DNA from: Lentinula raphanica | Lineage: Eukaryota; Basidiomycota; Agaricomycetes; Agaricales; Omphalotaceae | Length of the DNA stretch: 64,000 bases | Reading direction: 5' to 3' | Assembly: GCA_027919835.1 (NCBI GenBank) | Contig: JANVFP010000039.1 | Location: 351,001 to 415,000 of the forward strand | In this document: in pieces, positions 32,690 through 44,293 of the stretch | How the letters are laid out: each line of letters opens with the position of its first letter | How positions within the stretch are numbered: the stretch's first letter is position 1 | Translations under genes and position numbers: made by a program | Notes under the pieces: model-generated | Seen by the model: only the letters and a program-made list of their open reading frames with translations | What the model was told of the DNA's origin: nothing | Databases searched by the model: none

Positions 32690-35600
32690 ATGAGTGGTGT
32701 CGATTCAACGTCACTTCCTTCCCACACCGCTTCGAAGAAGAAACCACCTTCCAAATCTACTACTCGAAAGCGAAAGCGCTCCGAGCGCAAGCGTTCGTCG
32801 ACTTCGAAGGCTTCTGCAACGGGTGTAGGCGCAACCGCAGTTGCCAGCTCATCTTCTATCCCTGTTACCACCAAGCCAGGGAACGAAAATTCGGCGTCCG
32901 TTGATGATGACGATGACGAAGAAGAGGAATCTACGCGGAAACGCGGTCATCAAGGAAACTTTCGCGGTGCTCGGTTGAAATTTCTGGAAGCGTCGTTACC
33001 GGACTACGTGAAGGCAAAGCCCAAAGGACCGTGTTTCTCAAGAATCTGTGCTGATTGGTTCGAGAAATGGCCGTGGCATGGCAACGACACTCAACCGGAA
33101 CGTTTCGACGTCCTTGACTCTCAAGATGCGACCATTTCTGACGAAACTCGATCTCAGTTGACTGAAGAACGGGAGAAGGCTCTAGAAACCGTTCAAAACG
33201 CCGGAAAAAAAGTGAGTAGATATGCACAGTCTTCGTAACATATTTGCTAACATTTTTCTATTGACAAGCAACTCGAACGTTGGTTCTGGCGGAACGTGAA
33301 GAAGGCTAATTCTGCCGTCCCTCTTCAGCTCACCCCTTTGGCGCCACTCCTCCGTAAAGCTCTTGGATTTGCTGGGGGCGCTCCCCGTCGTTCAACTCTC
33401 TACAAAGTTTGGATGAAGAGGCCAGAAAACAAGGCGAAGGTCCAGGAGGTGGTGCAGGCTCGAGTCGCAGAAAAACCTGTCGAGAAGCCGATGCTTCTGA
33501 AACTCAGATGTGAAGTGGCTGAGTCTCTATTCGAGGAGGAACCGGAAGATGTCAAGAACGAGATCGAGGAGCGTGTCGAGAAGGTTTACGAGCAACAATT
33601 AGAACTTTACATGAAGATCACCGCGGGCGAACCGGTCTCATTGGAGGACCTCGGCGAAGATAGAGATGCTGACGAAATACGGGAAATGTACGTGTATCAG
33701 TCTTTTCATTTATGCACAACATTCTAACGATATGTCTTTAGCTGTCGGGAGTCGCTTACTAAATTTTTACAACCTCTGTTGGATCTCCTGCGACTTTATA
33801 CGGGCTTGAAGTTCTGCTTGCTAGGTGGTGCTCCTCCGCCAACTGATGATGACGATTTCTTTCTTCTTACGTACGTTTCCATGTTGTTCTTGCCGCTTCA
33901 TGATTATGCTAACTATGTTCTAGGATTAACTCTGGTGAAAGTGCGGGCGTAAATCCCCAGACCTTTCAGAATTGGCACAACGAATATTTCACCAAGAACG
34001 TTATGGCGCTTTTCATGCTTTTTTTGTGTAACCAAAATCCAAGTGCGTCCTCTCAAACTTCTATCATCGTATATTTCTCTAACTATCAACACAGAGGACG
34101 TCCTTGGAGAACCCGGCCTCGTCCACCCTGACTCCAGCAATACTCCCGCAACTACAACTTCGAAGGCAACATCAATCGCCGATCCGTCGCTTATTCGCAT
34201 GTCCGAGGAATCTGATACAGCAACTCGTAACGACAACAATAAAAAACAACGTAAAACATCCAAGGCGACTGGGAAACGGAAGGCGAGGCGTAGAGTTACG
34301 GAGAAGGATAGCGAGGATGACGAGAGTAGCTCTAACGAGGAGGATATCGTATTGCTAGACAAGAACGGAAAAGTAATTCACCTCCATGAGATGAGCGGAC
34401 GCGTTATCGAAACTCGGGACGAAAAAGTTGTCGAACAGCATTTCTTCGCTGAGTCCTCACCTGAACCAGATCGACCACTGCCGGACGTGCTCAAGTCTTA
34501 CCTGGCTAGTATGCTCACTGAGGCTCGCCGAGATACTCTAGGAATGCTCAATGCGCAGTCCGGGATCGTTTATGATCATAATCTCGACGTTCTCATCAGG
34601 GATGCGAAGGCGTGGAAAGCAAAAGAAGACCTCCGATCTCTACCTACTCCTAACACTGGTACAGTCCCCTCGCGAACAGAAACCGAATCTCTGGGCCCTA
34701 TGGCGACGGCTTCGCATTCTCCCTCTACTTTGGACCCTCCTCAACCTTTGGTTCCTCCTCGTTCTTTGACTACAGCAAAAAAACCTGACCGCCAGTCGGT
34801 CAATTTTCGACATGGATCCGTACCTCTGGACAACACTGAAACCCCCAATAACGTGTTTCAATTAGAGGATCACGAAATCCGACTTGCTGCTTCCAGGCAA
34901 TTGACAAGTACTCGGGGTCGGAACACAGTCCGATTTAGTTCTGTTCCCGCTCACCCTGTTGATACCGGAAAATCGGACTTATTCTCATTCTCCGCACTTC
35001 CCGTACATTCCAAGACTCCCCTTCAATCGAAAGATACTCCACCGTCTGATCCATCGGCCAATACAAAATCAACCCGCGCTCGGCCTAAGCCAAGACCTTT
35101 ACCTCAACGTGCTAGAATTGTCTCCTCCCCTTCAAACGAAACCTCTCCCAACGAAACAGCCGATACGACGAGTTCAACCCCAACTGGCCCTGCCTCAAAT
35201 GTGACTCCTTCATCAGCTGGCAATGCTGGTACTTCAACAGATCAAGTTGACCTCAATGACTGTCCAGTCTGGCTCAACCGAGCAGTCGCAGCCTTCGGCG
35301 GTTTGGAGCAGCCTCACACACAGTGGAACAAGGCTCTCAGTGCTTTGGTAACGTTAGAGCGTTCATATGACTTCCGTGATCCGAGTGGAAAGGTATGATA
35401 TATATACATGATTCTATTCAGTTTTGACGTGTACGACTGTCGACAGGGAGCTGCATTCAGTGCCGCAAAAGGCGTTCGCCCTCCGTTAGTGGAGTGGTAT
35501 TTCAAGAACCGGAAAAACGTCGAGACGACCCTGAAGCACCACTTTGACGGACTATCAGTGCAGACACTAGGCGACGATCTTGGTAAGTGGTGGTCGGTGA

Positions 35601-35974
35601 TCAATCCTGAATGGCGCGAAAGGGATAATCAAGGACGAATCGTTACTGGCGGCGACGGCGAAGGAACTTGGGACGGAATTCATAAGCCCGGTCAGTGTGG
35701 GATGGTTACGGTGCTGCTATGTGTTCGTTGGTGGTACCTCAGGGTAGGGGATGACAGTGAGCAGATGGAAAAGTGCCTGCTTCTGTTGTCTGATGTCGGG
35801 GCTGTCATCGAGGACATGGCGTATGAGCGCGGGTACGTAGAATTTCAACTCCGGAGTAATATCGTTCTGATTATCGTTCTGTTCAGAGCGTACGACAAAC
35901 GTCTCAAACGAAAAGAACCTGCCTCTGCCGTTTCCAATGACCCAAGGCCTGTTCGACGAACCCGGGTCAAGTGA
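32690..35974 (+). CDS. KDZ accessory gene 1, unknown function
   Basis: A multi-exon gene. Exon 1 is 32690-33211, exon 2 33269-33687, exon 3 from 33742; later exons run through 34094-35394 and 35447 to 35974, with short GT-AG introns. The start is Lys/Ser-rich and NLS-like, then polyacidic. A conserved-looking block reads ARLKFLEASLPDYVKAK, SRICADWFEKWPW and LERWFWRNVKKA. The middle (about 34100-35300) is disordered and Ser/Thr/Pro-rich. The C-terminal block has FDGLSVQTLGDDLGKWW and a basic end. I do not recognise a known domain. Its position between the left TIR and the transposase suggests a transposition or chromatin-related helper. Confidence 0.6.
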
Positions 35975-36254
35975 GAATCTATATCGTTATATTTTGCTAA
36001 ACTCTCGCCCCAGTACAGCCATGATACGTCGCTCGTTCGTTTTACTCGTACAGTGTACATAGCTGCAGTCTATATAAATATCATCTGTGCCGCCTCAGCA
36101 GCAGGCTCAAATTCAATAACATGATAGCTGAAATCCGAACTCAGACTGAGCGTATTACATGTACAGCACATGACATCAGAGTTTTCTGAGTGTGGGAAAT
36201 CTCAACCTGCTCTTATCGATCTCCACATCGCTCGACTTCATTCAGGTTCTGCTC

Positions 36255-37420
36255 ATGTCGAAGGACTCGTACGAAGGAATCTGCATTCCACCTTACTATC
36301 CGGATAGTATACCAGGACTAGCTCAAAATCAGAGGTCTCATCAATACTATGTTATCACTGATGGATCTTTCGCAGGTATCTACAAATATTGGTGAGTCTG
36401 TTCAAGATTATCCTCAATGCGTAACAGCCTTCTAACTGAAGTCAAGGAATCTCGCTAAAGATCGAGCAGGCCGCATGGGGAAAAGTGCTCACGGAGTAGC
36501 AAGTTTGGAGGCAGCTTGTGATGTTTGGGCGTGGACTTGCAGGGAGTACCACAAACACGATAATCGAGAGCATCTGGTTCTTTCGCCTGCCTCGATTCTC
36601 GCACCGGCCTCGACTCCTGCACCCACTTCGAGTCTTGCACCCACCTCGACTACTGTACCTACTTCGACTCTCGCACCTACTTCGACTCTCGCACCTACAT
36701 CGAGTCTTGCACCCACTTCGACTCCCGCACCCACTTCGACTCCCGCACCAACATCGATTCTTGCACCCATCTCGACTCTCTCAGCTGAGTCAACGCTTTC
36801 AGATGCTTCGACTCTCTCATCCACCTCGCAAGACTCTGTTGATGAATCAGAGGATGACAATCGATCTCGCAATACCATGATTGAGAACCTGAACAAGTAC
36901 TCGAGGCCGAACCCTCCCGTTATCAACACTAAATCATCTTCGAAATCCTCTTCAAAGAAAGTTTTATTCATGCAGCCAACGAGTATCCCCAATGCTAATC
37001 TGCCTGCTGCACCCATGCCGAATACTTCTCAAGCTCGCTCTCGCTCTCACAGCCCCACGAAATCATCGTCTAAGCGTACGACGAAACTAACAATGAATGA
37101 TGTAGAATCTATTTCTGCTCAGCTATCCGCGCAATCGATCGGGAAATCTACGTCTACTCAGAAATATTCGAGCCGGTCGGGAAGTCCTTCTAAGTCAACG
37201 TCTGACTCTGGGTTGTTTGTGGTCAAATGGGGCAATTCATATGAGTTTCACACCGATATGTGAGATTTCATTTGGTTCTATTCATTCACTCCACTGACAT
37301 TTCTTTAGGGAATCCGCAAGGAAAGCATTTGAACGGGCCCAAACCTTACAATATGAGGTTACCATGCGATATTCTGAGTCGTGGGAGGCGGCGATGGCGT
37401 TTGCCAAGGTTGTTGATTGA
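36255..37420 (+). CDS. KDZ accessory gene 2, RNase H1-N/viroplasmin-like domain
   Basis: Exons are 36255-36391, 36447-37259 and 37309-37420, with GTGAGT and GTGAGA donors; both junctions keep the frame. The first domain reads HQYYVITDGSFAGIYKYW, then NLAKDRAGRMGKSAHGV. This resembles the hybrid-binding fold at the N-terminus of RNase H1 and in viroplasmins, which holds RNA-DNA hybrids. A repeat of P-T-S-T-L-A units follows (36590-36790), then a basic Ser-rich linker and a final WGNSYEFHTDM...FERAQTLQYE helix that could belong to a second such domain. The assignment is by resemblance only. Binding of nucleic acid during transposition is an inference. Confidence 0.55.
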
Positions 37421-37722
37421 TGTTAGGTACTTGCTCAAGTTTAGGACTTCACCATTCTGTCTATCGTGTCCTCGATCTGCTATCTTCTGCTATTCTTGCT
37501 TCGTTTCGGTTTGGCCATTGAATGTCACATATCCTGTATAGCCACAACTTTGTCATATAGTACTGCTTTGTCACGCAATGTCACGATGTCACAATTTTGC
37601 GTTTCTCTCTGCCACTTCGCTGAGGCGTGGAGTCTGACCTTGTGATATCTATCAACTGTACAGTACCAGGTGAGAGCCGAGCCACATGTACATCTTCTGT
37701 TTACCGTTTCCTCACTGATTTC

Positions 37723-40700
37723 ATGGCTTCGTCTTCCAAAGCTAAAAACGCCAAAAAAAATCAGGGAACGAGCGTCCATCGCATGAAGCTTTCGGACGTT
37801 ATTCCTTCTCAACGAAGTCACACTACTGTTCGCTCAGAAACTTTGAACGCGAACGGACAAGTCGTACAAACTCAGATTACAACCGAAATCCCTTCCCCTC
37901 TCAGAAAAAAAAGGCGTATAATCTCTACCGGCAATCCAGCTTCTGAACAGCGACTAAACGAACTCCTTGAGTTCGCGTTGGTCAACGTCGACCATATTCC
38001 CACCGTCGAGGTCGACGATTCTACCAAGCTGACCCCCGAATCACTCGACCACCACTTGAATGACTTCAAAAAGCGCCAGCGTCGATATGCGGTATCTGTA
38101 AGTAAACTTCCATTATCCTCCTGGAGCCTACTGACGTGTATCAAGGAAGGACAGGCCATTTCTGGAGTGGGTATCCTACCAAAGCGAGTATCTGTCCGAG
38201 TTGTTAAGGGAAGAAGGGAGAGGGGACAGCCCGCTTGAAGAATGTTGGAAATGCGGGGAGGGAACCCCGTTGTATCGTTGTATTTCGGGATGTTTCTCTA
38301 GTGGTCTGGTATGTGAAGAATGTTGTAGGTTAGAGCATCTGGATAGGCCCTTGGATCTCATTGAGGTACGCTACGTGTAATTTTCTTCGCTCTCTCTTTT
38401 TCTTAAATTTTCTCAGAAGTGGAATGGCCAATTTTTTGAACGTGTATGGTTAAGCCAGCTCGGCATCTCTGTACATTTCGGACACGCATTCGAATGTATC
38501 TGTCCACATCCCCGTATTGTCAAGGACTTTACTGTAATCCATACGAACGGAATCCATCGCGTTAGCGCCGTTTTTTGCAACTGTATGAACAAACCGATCG
38601 CCGGCGAATGGCGACAACAGCTCCTCCGAAGACGCTGGTTCCCCGCCACGCACCTTCAGCCTGAGACTGCGGCGACATTCGAAGTTCTCAATCAATTTCA
38701 TATCCTCACGCTTCAAGGGAAAGTCACAACGTATGACTATTACGCTGGTCTAGAAAAGTTATATGACAACTTGGGTACTGCTAAGAAAATTGTGAGTCTT
38801 TGCATTTTTAGTTGAATTATATATGTTAATCTTGTTCGAAAAGGACCGTTACAAAGCATTCTCGCGCATGATCAGGGAGTGGCGAGCTCTCAAAATGCTC
38901 AAACGAGGAGGTAGAGGAAACGACGCCGAGAGGGCTCCTGGAGATATACAACCAGGAGAGTTGGCAGTCGAGTGTATCGCCTGTCCTCGACCAGATGAGA
39001 ACCTACCAAGTGGCTGGGAGAATGAACCTGCGAACACAAGGTGAGCTCGTAGCGCATGACCCCACAACTAGACTAATTGCCAACTCAGATTCAAATATTG
39101 GCTCTTTCTTGCTGAAGATGCATGCTTTCGACTGAAGCGTCGTCTCGTCTCATCGATAGAGGCTGACCCTGGCATTGGAACTGGGTCGTCATACTTTGTT
39201 GAAGACACTGCGTTCCGTCAATATATTGCAAGTTGCGGCGAGCAAACTGAGGTACGTATCCATTGCTATTGATGACTTCTGTACTAATACGTCCGAAGAT
39301 GAACACTTGTACCGGGCTTTCGGCGGTTGATCACGCGAATACGAAATTTTCCCGGGGCTATGCTACCACTGGAGTTGGCCTTGCGGTCTGTGCACGACAC
39401 GAATTAGTACAGAAGAACGGTGTCGTGGATTTGCAGAAGGGTGAACGGTAAGCTTCAATAATACTACCTCTATCACTACCACCTAATCAAAAACTTAGAT
39501 ACTGCAACATGGATTATGCATTTGGCTCCATTCTTCGAGGAATTGATTCGCGCATCACAATCGTTCAGTCGTACGACATAGCATGTCAATGGTCAAAAAA
39601 CTTGTATCAACGTATGAAGGACTTGCCGTCGCAAGTCTCTGCCTCCTTGTCGCAACGTGAAATCTATTTCGCTATTCCAAAGCTTCATATACACGGACAC
39701 AATTTATCGTGCCAACTTTCGTTTTCTCTGAACTGGTTGTGGGGTGTGGGCAGAACCGACGGCGAGGGGGTGGAGCGTAATTGGGCACATATGGGCCCCG
39801 TTGCAACGAGTACACGGGACATGGGTCCGGGTAATCGCCATGAAGTTCTAGATGACCATTTTGGTCATTGGAATTGGCGCGGCATCTGTCGATTAGGTAT
39901 GTGGTTGTTCGAATCCGGGATTGTTATGGAATTGACAAGTCCTGTATAGGCGAACTTCTTTCGAAACGTTACGACGAAGCTTTGGAGCAGCGCCAAATTC
40001 ACACCACTGCATTGGAACAGTTTCGAGCCGAGCGTCCTGACGACGTCGACGAGTGGGAGGGGATGATCACCGTGTGGGAATCTGAGCTTAGCAAGGCACC
40101 AAAGGACCGAACCGCAGCTAATCCTTACCAAGCTGGGAAGTCAGGTAAGTCTCAGCAGTCTTGTTATTCCATATGACAGCCACTAATAAATTTGGCTATA
40201 GGAATGTCAGAACACGACGTTCGCCTTGCACTTGCAAGAGAGGAGGAAATCGAGACCGCCGCTGGTTCCGTCACCCTACATGACATCGGACCATCGGCAT
40301 TTATTTCCCAGATGATAGACATCGAGGATTCAATGTAAGTTTTCTCTCTCTATACATCTCATTCAATTCTGAATTTCGATTCCAGGCGTTCGGTGAAATT
40401 TGAACTAGGTAGTCGAAAGTCTGAGACCGCCTTACAGCAAACGGACGCTATTCAACGACGTACTAAGCTTGTTCGAGCTATCGCGAAAATTCGGTCTCTA
40501 CAGGCCATCTATATGCCTGCTGCCATACAACGGCTGTCAACGAGTGAATTAGCGGACACCAATGCTGAAGACATCCCGTTAATATTTCCGTCGGATTTGT
40601 CGGAGTCGGAGAGAGTCGCCGGTTGTCGTGCAGGATTACTCGCGGTGGAGAAAAAGCTTCGTGAGAGTCAGCTCTCAACTTCTTTAGACAAATTGCGCAA

Positions 40701-41678
40701 TAATCTCCATATCAAATCACGTCTCCTTACCTACCGAAATACGAACGTCGCACATCAAGCCCGAGTAACGAAATCTCAAGCCCTCATGGCGAGGACCCAA
40801 CGGCAAATTGATTTGTCGGCGAAACGTTATCAGACAGCGTGGAAAGCCTTAGCGAACATCGTAGGAGGGGAGAAAAATATGGCTTGGCATTATCTTCAAG
40901 ACAGGGATGTTTGTATGATGCGGGAAGAGCCCCCCCAGGGCAATTTGAGGAAAAGAATAGGTAAGCGCCGACGGGAAGAAGAGCAAGAGACGCAGGAACA
41001 AGAATGGCAAAAGGAGCAAGAACGCTTCGACGCCCAGCTCTTGGAGCTCGAAGGAACGATTCAAGGCCGACAGATGACAGAGCTCCAGCGCCTCCGTGCT
41101 GCGTGCGGGGAAGGGAAACGGCGGGTGTCGTGGATATGGATGGCCTGCGGCAACGGGCAACTTGAGGACGAGGATATTCTAGAAGAAGGTAAGCTGTACT
41201 TTTAATTTCATATATCGTGCTACTAACCGTATTCGTAGGTATTCGGGTCGAATTTTGCAAGACATACGCCCGCGCCAAGCGGTGGGAAGAAGAGGTGATC
41301 CTCGTTGAAGAGGAAATGCGAAGATGTACGGCATCTCTCGAAGCGCGCGCGCGAATATGGGACAATCGGACAAAATTTGAAGGACCGCGAGCTGAAGGAA
41401 TCGACGACGTACAACGCGAAGGCATCACGGCATATGCCGCTAGCCAAGCTGGCGTATATCGACGCCTGAAAGCTCGTTTCGTTAGGTTATGGGAGGCAGC
41501 AGCAATCAATCGCAGGCTAGCAGCTGACAGGGCAGCCGTCATCGAGAACATGGACGGTGGGGCTGGAAATGGTGAATTGAGGGATGAGGGCAATGCACAG
41601 GCTGATGATGACGATGAGGAGGAGGAGGAGGAGGAGGAATTTGATGAGGATATACCGGGCATGGACAATTTGGACTGA
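37723..41678 (+). CDS. KDZ transposase with CxC2-like cysteine cluster
   Basis: About a dozen exons with short introns. After a basic N-terminus, a cysteine cluster (ECWKCGEGTPLYRCISGCF, LVCEECCRLEHLDRPL, then C and H residues to CNCMNKP) matches the CxC2 type fused to KDZ transposases. The RNase H-like core follows with likely acidic residues in AEDACFRLKRR, IVQSYDIACQW and GRTDGEGVERNWAHM. The motif HIHGHNLSCQ and the tract HEVLDDHFGHWNW are also KDZ-typical. A long coiled-coil Arg/Glu-rich C-terminus ends in a poly-Glu stretch and GMDNLD. The junction near 38097-38160 is not cleanly phased in my reading (SVSK... versus PFLEWVSYQ), so the splice there, or a small lesion, needs care. The rest is open. 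Confidence 0.85.
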
Positions 41679-41687
41679 TATATAGCA

Positions 41688-41765
41688 GCTTCGCGAAGTA
41701 CTCGATAAGAGTCGACAAGTGGTAGCTTCGCGAAGTACTCGATAAGTGGTAGCTTCGCGAAGTGC
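41688..41765. repeat. Subterminal TTCGCGAA repeats of the KDZ element
   Basis: The palindrome TTCGCGAA occurs at 41690, 41727 and 41754, in the context GCTTCGCGAAGTACTCGATAAG. It recurs within the terminal repeats at 32470, 41934 and 41968. Such repeated palindromes near ends are the usual form of transposase-binding sites. Confidence 0.75.
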
Positions 41766-42001
41766 GTCGACAAACAGCTTTTTTGTATTCCGATCAAATT
41801 CATGATACTCGAAATGATGCCGTTTTGATGCCGAGAGGCCGCCTGAAGCCGAAAATTAGCTAATTATGCCCCTACTATGTCTCGGAGGGCAGGGAAATGA
41901 GCGCTTAAAACCTTCGAGAGCCAGTCGAGTTACTTCGCGAAGTAAACTCCGAGACTTATCGAAGTACTTCGCGAAGCTCCTACAACTACGGGTGCATTAT
42001 C

Positions 42002-42553
42002 GAAGCACGAGTGTTTCAAACTCATCAAGCTAACAAACATCGAGGACCTGAACCTGACATAACTATAGGGTCAAAGGTATATCTTAACACGAAGCATCTC
42101 AACTTACCAAGAGGCCGAGCATCCAAATTACTACCAAGGTACATCGGACCATACACAGTAACAGAGGCCCATCCAGAAGCCTCAACATATAGACTCGACC
42201 TTCCTGACCAGTTGAAAGACCGACGTGTATATGACAAGTTCCATGTCAGTCTACTGCGTCCCTATGTTGAAGCCGACGCGGTGCTATCCCCGAACCGCTC
42301 GAAACCTGAGCCATATGACTTCGGAGCACCGACTGATGCAGAGGAATTTGTCGACTCGATTAGGGGACACCAATGGCGAAGAAATAAGGTGTGGTTTGAG
42401 GTATGGTGGTCACTAGGAGATGTGACGCTCGAAACATACGAGACGGTGAGCAAACTGAAAGCTCTCGACGACTACTTTGCGGTCCAAGGTGTATCGCGAT
42501 GGCAAGATCTGCCAAAGGAGAAAGCAAAAGGCAGAGCACGGAAGCAACAGTAG
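42002..42553 (+). CDS. Gypsy integrase C-terminal part with chromodomain-like end
   Basis: Continuation of the integrase frame after the KDZ element. A GPY/F-type segment reads LPRYIGPYTVTEAHPEASTY, then YDKFHVSLLRPY. The end (EEFVDSIRGHQWRRNKVWFE, then WW and a TYE motif) is chromodomain-like, which steers integration to marked chromatin in chromoviruses. It has no start of its own in this copy. Confidence 0.88.
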   Translation, partial: EARVFQTHQANKHRGPEPDITIGSKVYLNTKHLNLPRGRASKLLPRYIGPYTVTEAHPEASTYRLDLPDQLKDRRVYDKFHVSLLRPYVEADAVLSPNRSKPEPYDFGAPTDAEEFVDSIRGHQWRRNKVWFEVWWSLGDVTLETYETVSKLKALDDYFAVQGVSRWQDLPKEKAKGRARKQQ

Positions 42554-42764
42554 GGTACTAATATATGCAGTTTCAAGGTAAGTACCATGAGGTACTGTGA
42601 TGCCGTCGAGATGCCGGGAGGTCGAAACTCCGCGGGGCGAAAAATTTCGAAGTTAAAAGCGGGACCCTCAAACTGTTCTTTCATTCGCTCGAACTCGCCC
42701 TTCATTCAAAGGTTCTCTGAGCGTCCCGCGACTGCCCTATTCTACAAAAGCCGTGGAGTTAACG

Positions 42765-43784
42765 ATGGATTATTATCCGTATGGCAACTACCTCTACCCT
42801 CTTCACCCACCACCTCCTCCCTACTACACCCAGGGTCAATGGCAGAACCCAGGCCGGTTTGAAGACATTGCACCTTCTCAGGATATACACCATGCTCACA
42901 TATCTGACGAGTAATACTCAATTGTATGCTGTTCTTTTCAGGGGGAGGGTTACCGCCTAGAGACACGTCCTCCAGTGCAATTACAACAGGCAATGGCACA
43001 AACAATAGTCCCAAAATCGCGTTCCACGATACAGCCCATACCGAAATGACAGGTATGACACTGATCACCAGAGGAATTACCGGTCCCGACCGCCAGGTCG
43101 TTATGAACCAATGCCCGAACGGAAGTACTACAGTGATAGGTACAGAGACGGCCGCAGGGACTACGAACGAGGAAGTAGAAACAACCCGCGGTACGAGCAC
43201 CGAAGGCCTCCATCACCCCAATGCACATCGTATCGACCACACTCCGAACGCGAGGAAAGGTATCCGCGGATGAATCACACGCATCGTGAACAGCCTTTGT
43301 CTACAACAGCAGGAACCGCGGAAACCACTGGCCGGTCGATCGCTTCATCTATCCATGCGCCTGGCAGGTCCACGACCATCACCGTCACGCCAATGGCGAT
43401 ATCAGCGCACAGTGGAGAAGGACAAGACAACTTCGAGGATGCCCTTTATGCTACCTCGACTACATGCAGCAGCTCGAAACCGGTACAAAGGAGTACCAGC
43501 GATATCAATGACTTTACAAGCGAGTGGCTGCCAGATTCCAGTTCACAAACACGTCTATCATAGAGAATCGCACCTGGACACTCAGCCCCGAACGGAGCAT
43601 GGAGCATATCATCGCAGAACGCCGACGTCGAATCATTCAAACAGCCTATGACCAGCCGAAGGCCCGTGAAGATGACCATTGGCGCTTTGCTCGAAATGGC
43701 ATTACTCAGAGAAGCAGTGCGAGTGGCACTAGAAACTTCAGTATGGACCAAATGGTTCAAGGTATCAGTAGCATTACCATCTAA
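42765..43784 (+). CDS. Possible extra ORF between pol and the 3' LTR
   Basis: An ATG at 42765 opens a Tyr/Pro-rich 49-codon frame (MDYYPYGNYLYPLHPPPPP...). Further frames follow: a very Arg/Tyr-rich stretch (43111-43270, YYSDRYRDGRRDYERGSR), a Ser/Thr-rich stretch to 43563 and a last frame 43524-43784 with IIAERRRRIIQTAYDQ. The composition looks like one low-complexity nucleic-acid-binding protein spread over several frames, through introns (donor-like GTAATA at 42911, GTATGA at 43051) or through decay. I could not build one clean transcript. Confidence 0.4.
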
Positions 43785-43835
43785 CATTTCTTTCTATAGA
43801 TTAAAACCTGTAGGTTCAATCTGAAGGGGGAGGGT

Positions 43836-44051
43836 GTAACGGGTATGTACTCTCGGGCTCACGGAGTTAAGCCGAAGGCAGTGCTTTGGCCTGAAGTCGG
43901 ACGTTTTCGGAGGACTGAGGGATATCTTTGTTTTTTGTCTACCATCACCCTTTACCCATCGTATCTACTAAAAAGCTCTTGTATCTCTGTGTTCAATCTA
44001 ACACTCTGTCAAGCGTAGCTTTGGTGATTCTGTGAGTAACGGGTCTTACAG
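43836..44051 (+). repeat. 3' LTR
   Basis: 216 bp, by eye identical to the 5' LTR. It is preceded by the polypurine tract and followed by GAGGT (44052-44056). Confidence 0.93.
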
Positions 44052-44157
44052 AGGTGTAACTTGATGCGAAAGGGACAGGGAGTGTGATATACATCGAACA
44101 TCTGTCTAAATACCGTCATCTCTTTTGTTCGAAAACTTTGTCCTCCAAAAACGTCAG

Positions 44158-44293
44158 ATGATGACGCTTATATCGATCGTTGTTGATTCTTCCGACGACG
44201 AGGAGCAGCCCAATGCGAAAATGGGTATGTCTAGATGTTCCAAGAAGGCGTTATACTCCTGACACATCTTCGAATTCCAGTCATGCCGTATTA
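44158..44293 (+). CDS. Possible microprotein with a SUMO-interacting motif
   Basis: ATG at 44158 opens a short frame with LISIVVDSSDDEE: a hydrophobic core followed by Ser/Asp/Glu, the form of a SUMO-interacting motif. A GTATGT donor at 44225 and a CAG acceptor at 44278 would join it to a four-codon second exon ending in TAG, about 26 residues in all. It could equally be the first exon of a lost or longer gene. It lies just beyond the original 3' end of GRC3. Confidence 0.3.

Larger units (their letters stand above)
32416..41993 (+). mobile_element. KDZ (Kyakuja-Dileera-Zisupton) DNA transposon, complete
   Basis: 9578 bp between 8-bp duplications GCATTATC, the size expected for the KDZ superfamily. 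Terminal inverted repeats of about 84 bp (32416-32500 and 41911-41993) are nearly perfect in their inner 60 bp (GATAAGTCTCGGAGTTTACT... inside). The outer 15 bp are more diverged. It carries three plus-strand genes: an unknown accessory protein, a protein with an RNase H1-N-like fold, and the transposase. It sits inside the integrase gene of the gypsy element and is therefore the younger insertion. Confidence 0.92.
25802..44051 (+). mobile_element. Ty3/gypsy chromodomain LTR retrotransposon, interrupted by KDZ
   Basis: Two 216-bp LTRs (25802-26017 and 43836-44051) start TGTAAC and end CTTACA. They look identical base by base, which indicates a recent insertion. The order gag, protease, RT, RNase H, integrase is that of Ty3/gypsy. 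A polypurine tract GAAGGGGGAGGG directly precedes the 3' LTR. A tRNA-type primer site is not evident after the 5' LTR, so self-priming is possible. Without the nested 9578-bp KDZ element and its extra 8-bp duplication the element would be 8.66 kb. It carries an in-frame TGA between protease and RT, a second TGA before integrase, and the KDZ insertion, so this copy cannot make complete Pol. Confidence 0.93.

Noticed and set aside
42587..43784. Envelope gene of the gypsy element
   Set aside because: No signal peptide, transmembrane segment or fusion-like motif; composition is Arg/Tyr/Pro low complexity.
25802..44051. Two separate solo LTRs rather than one element
   Set aside because: Matching GAGGT target duplications on the outer sides, an internal polypurine tract and a continuous pol order show a single insertion.
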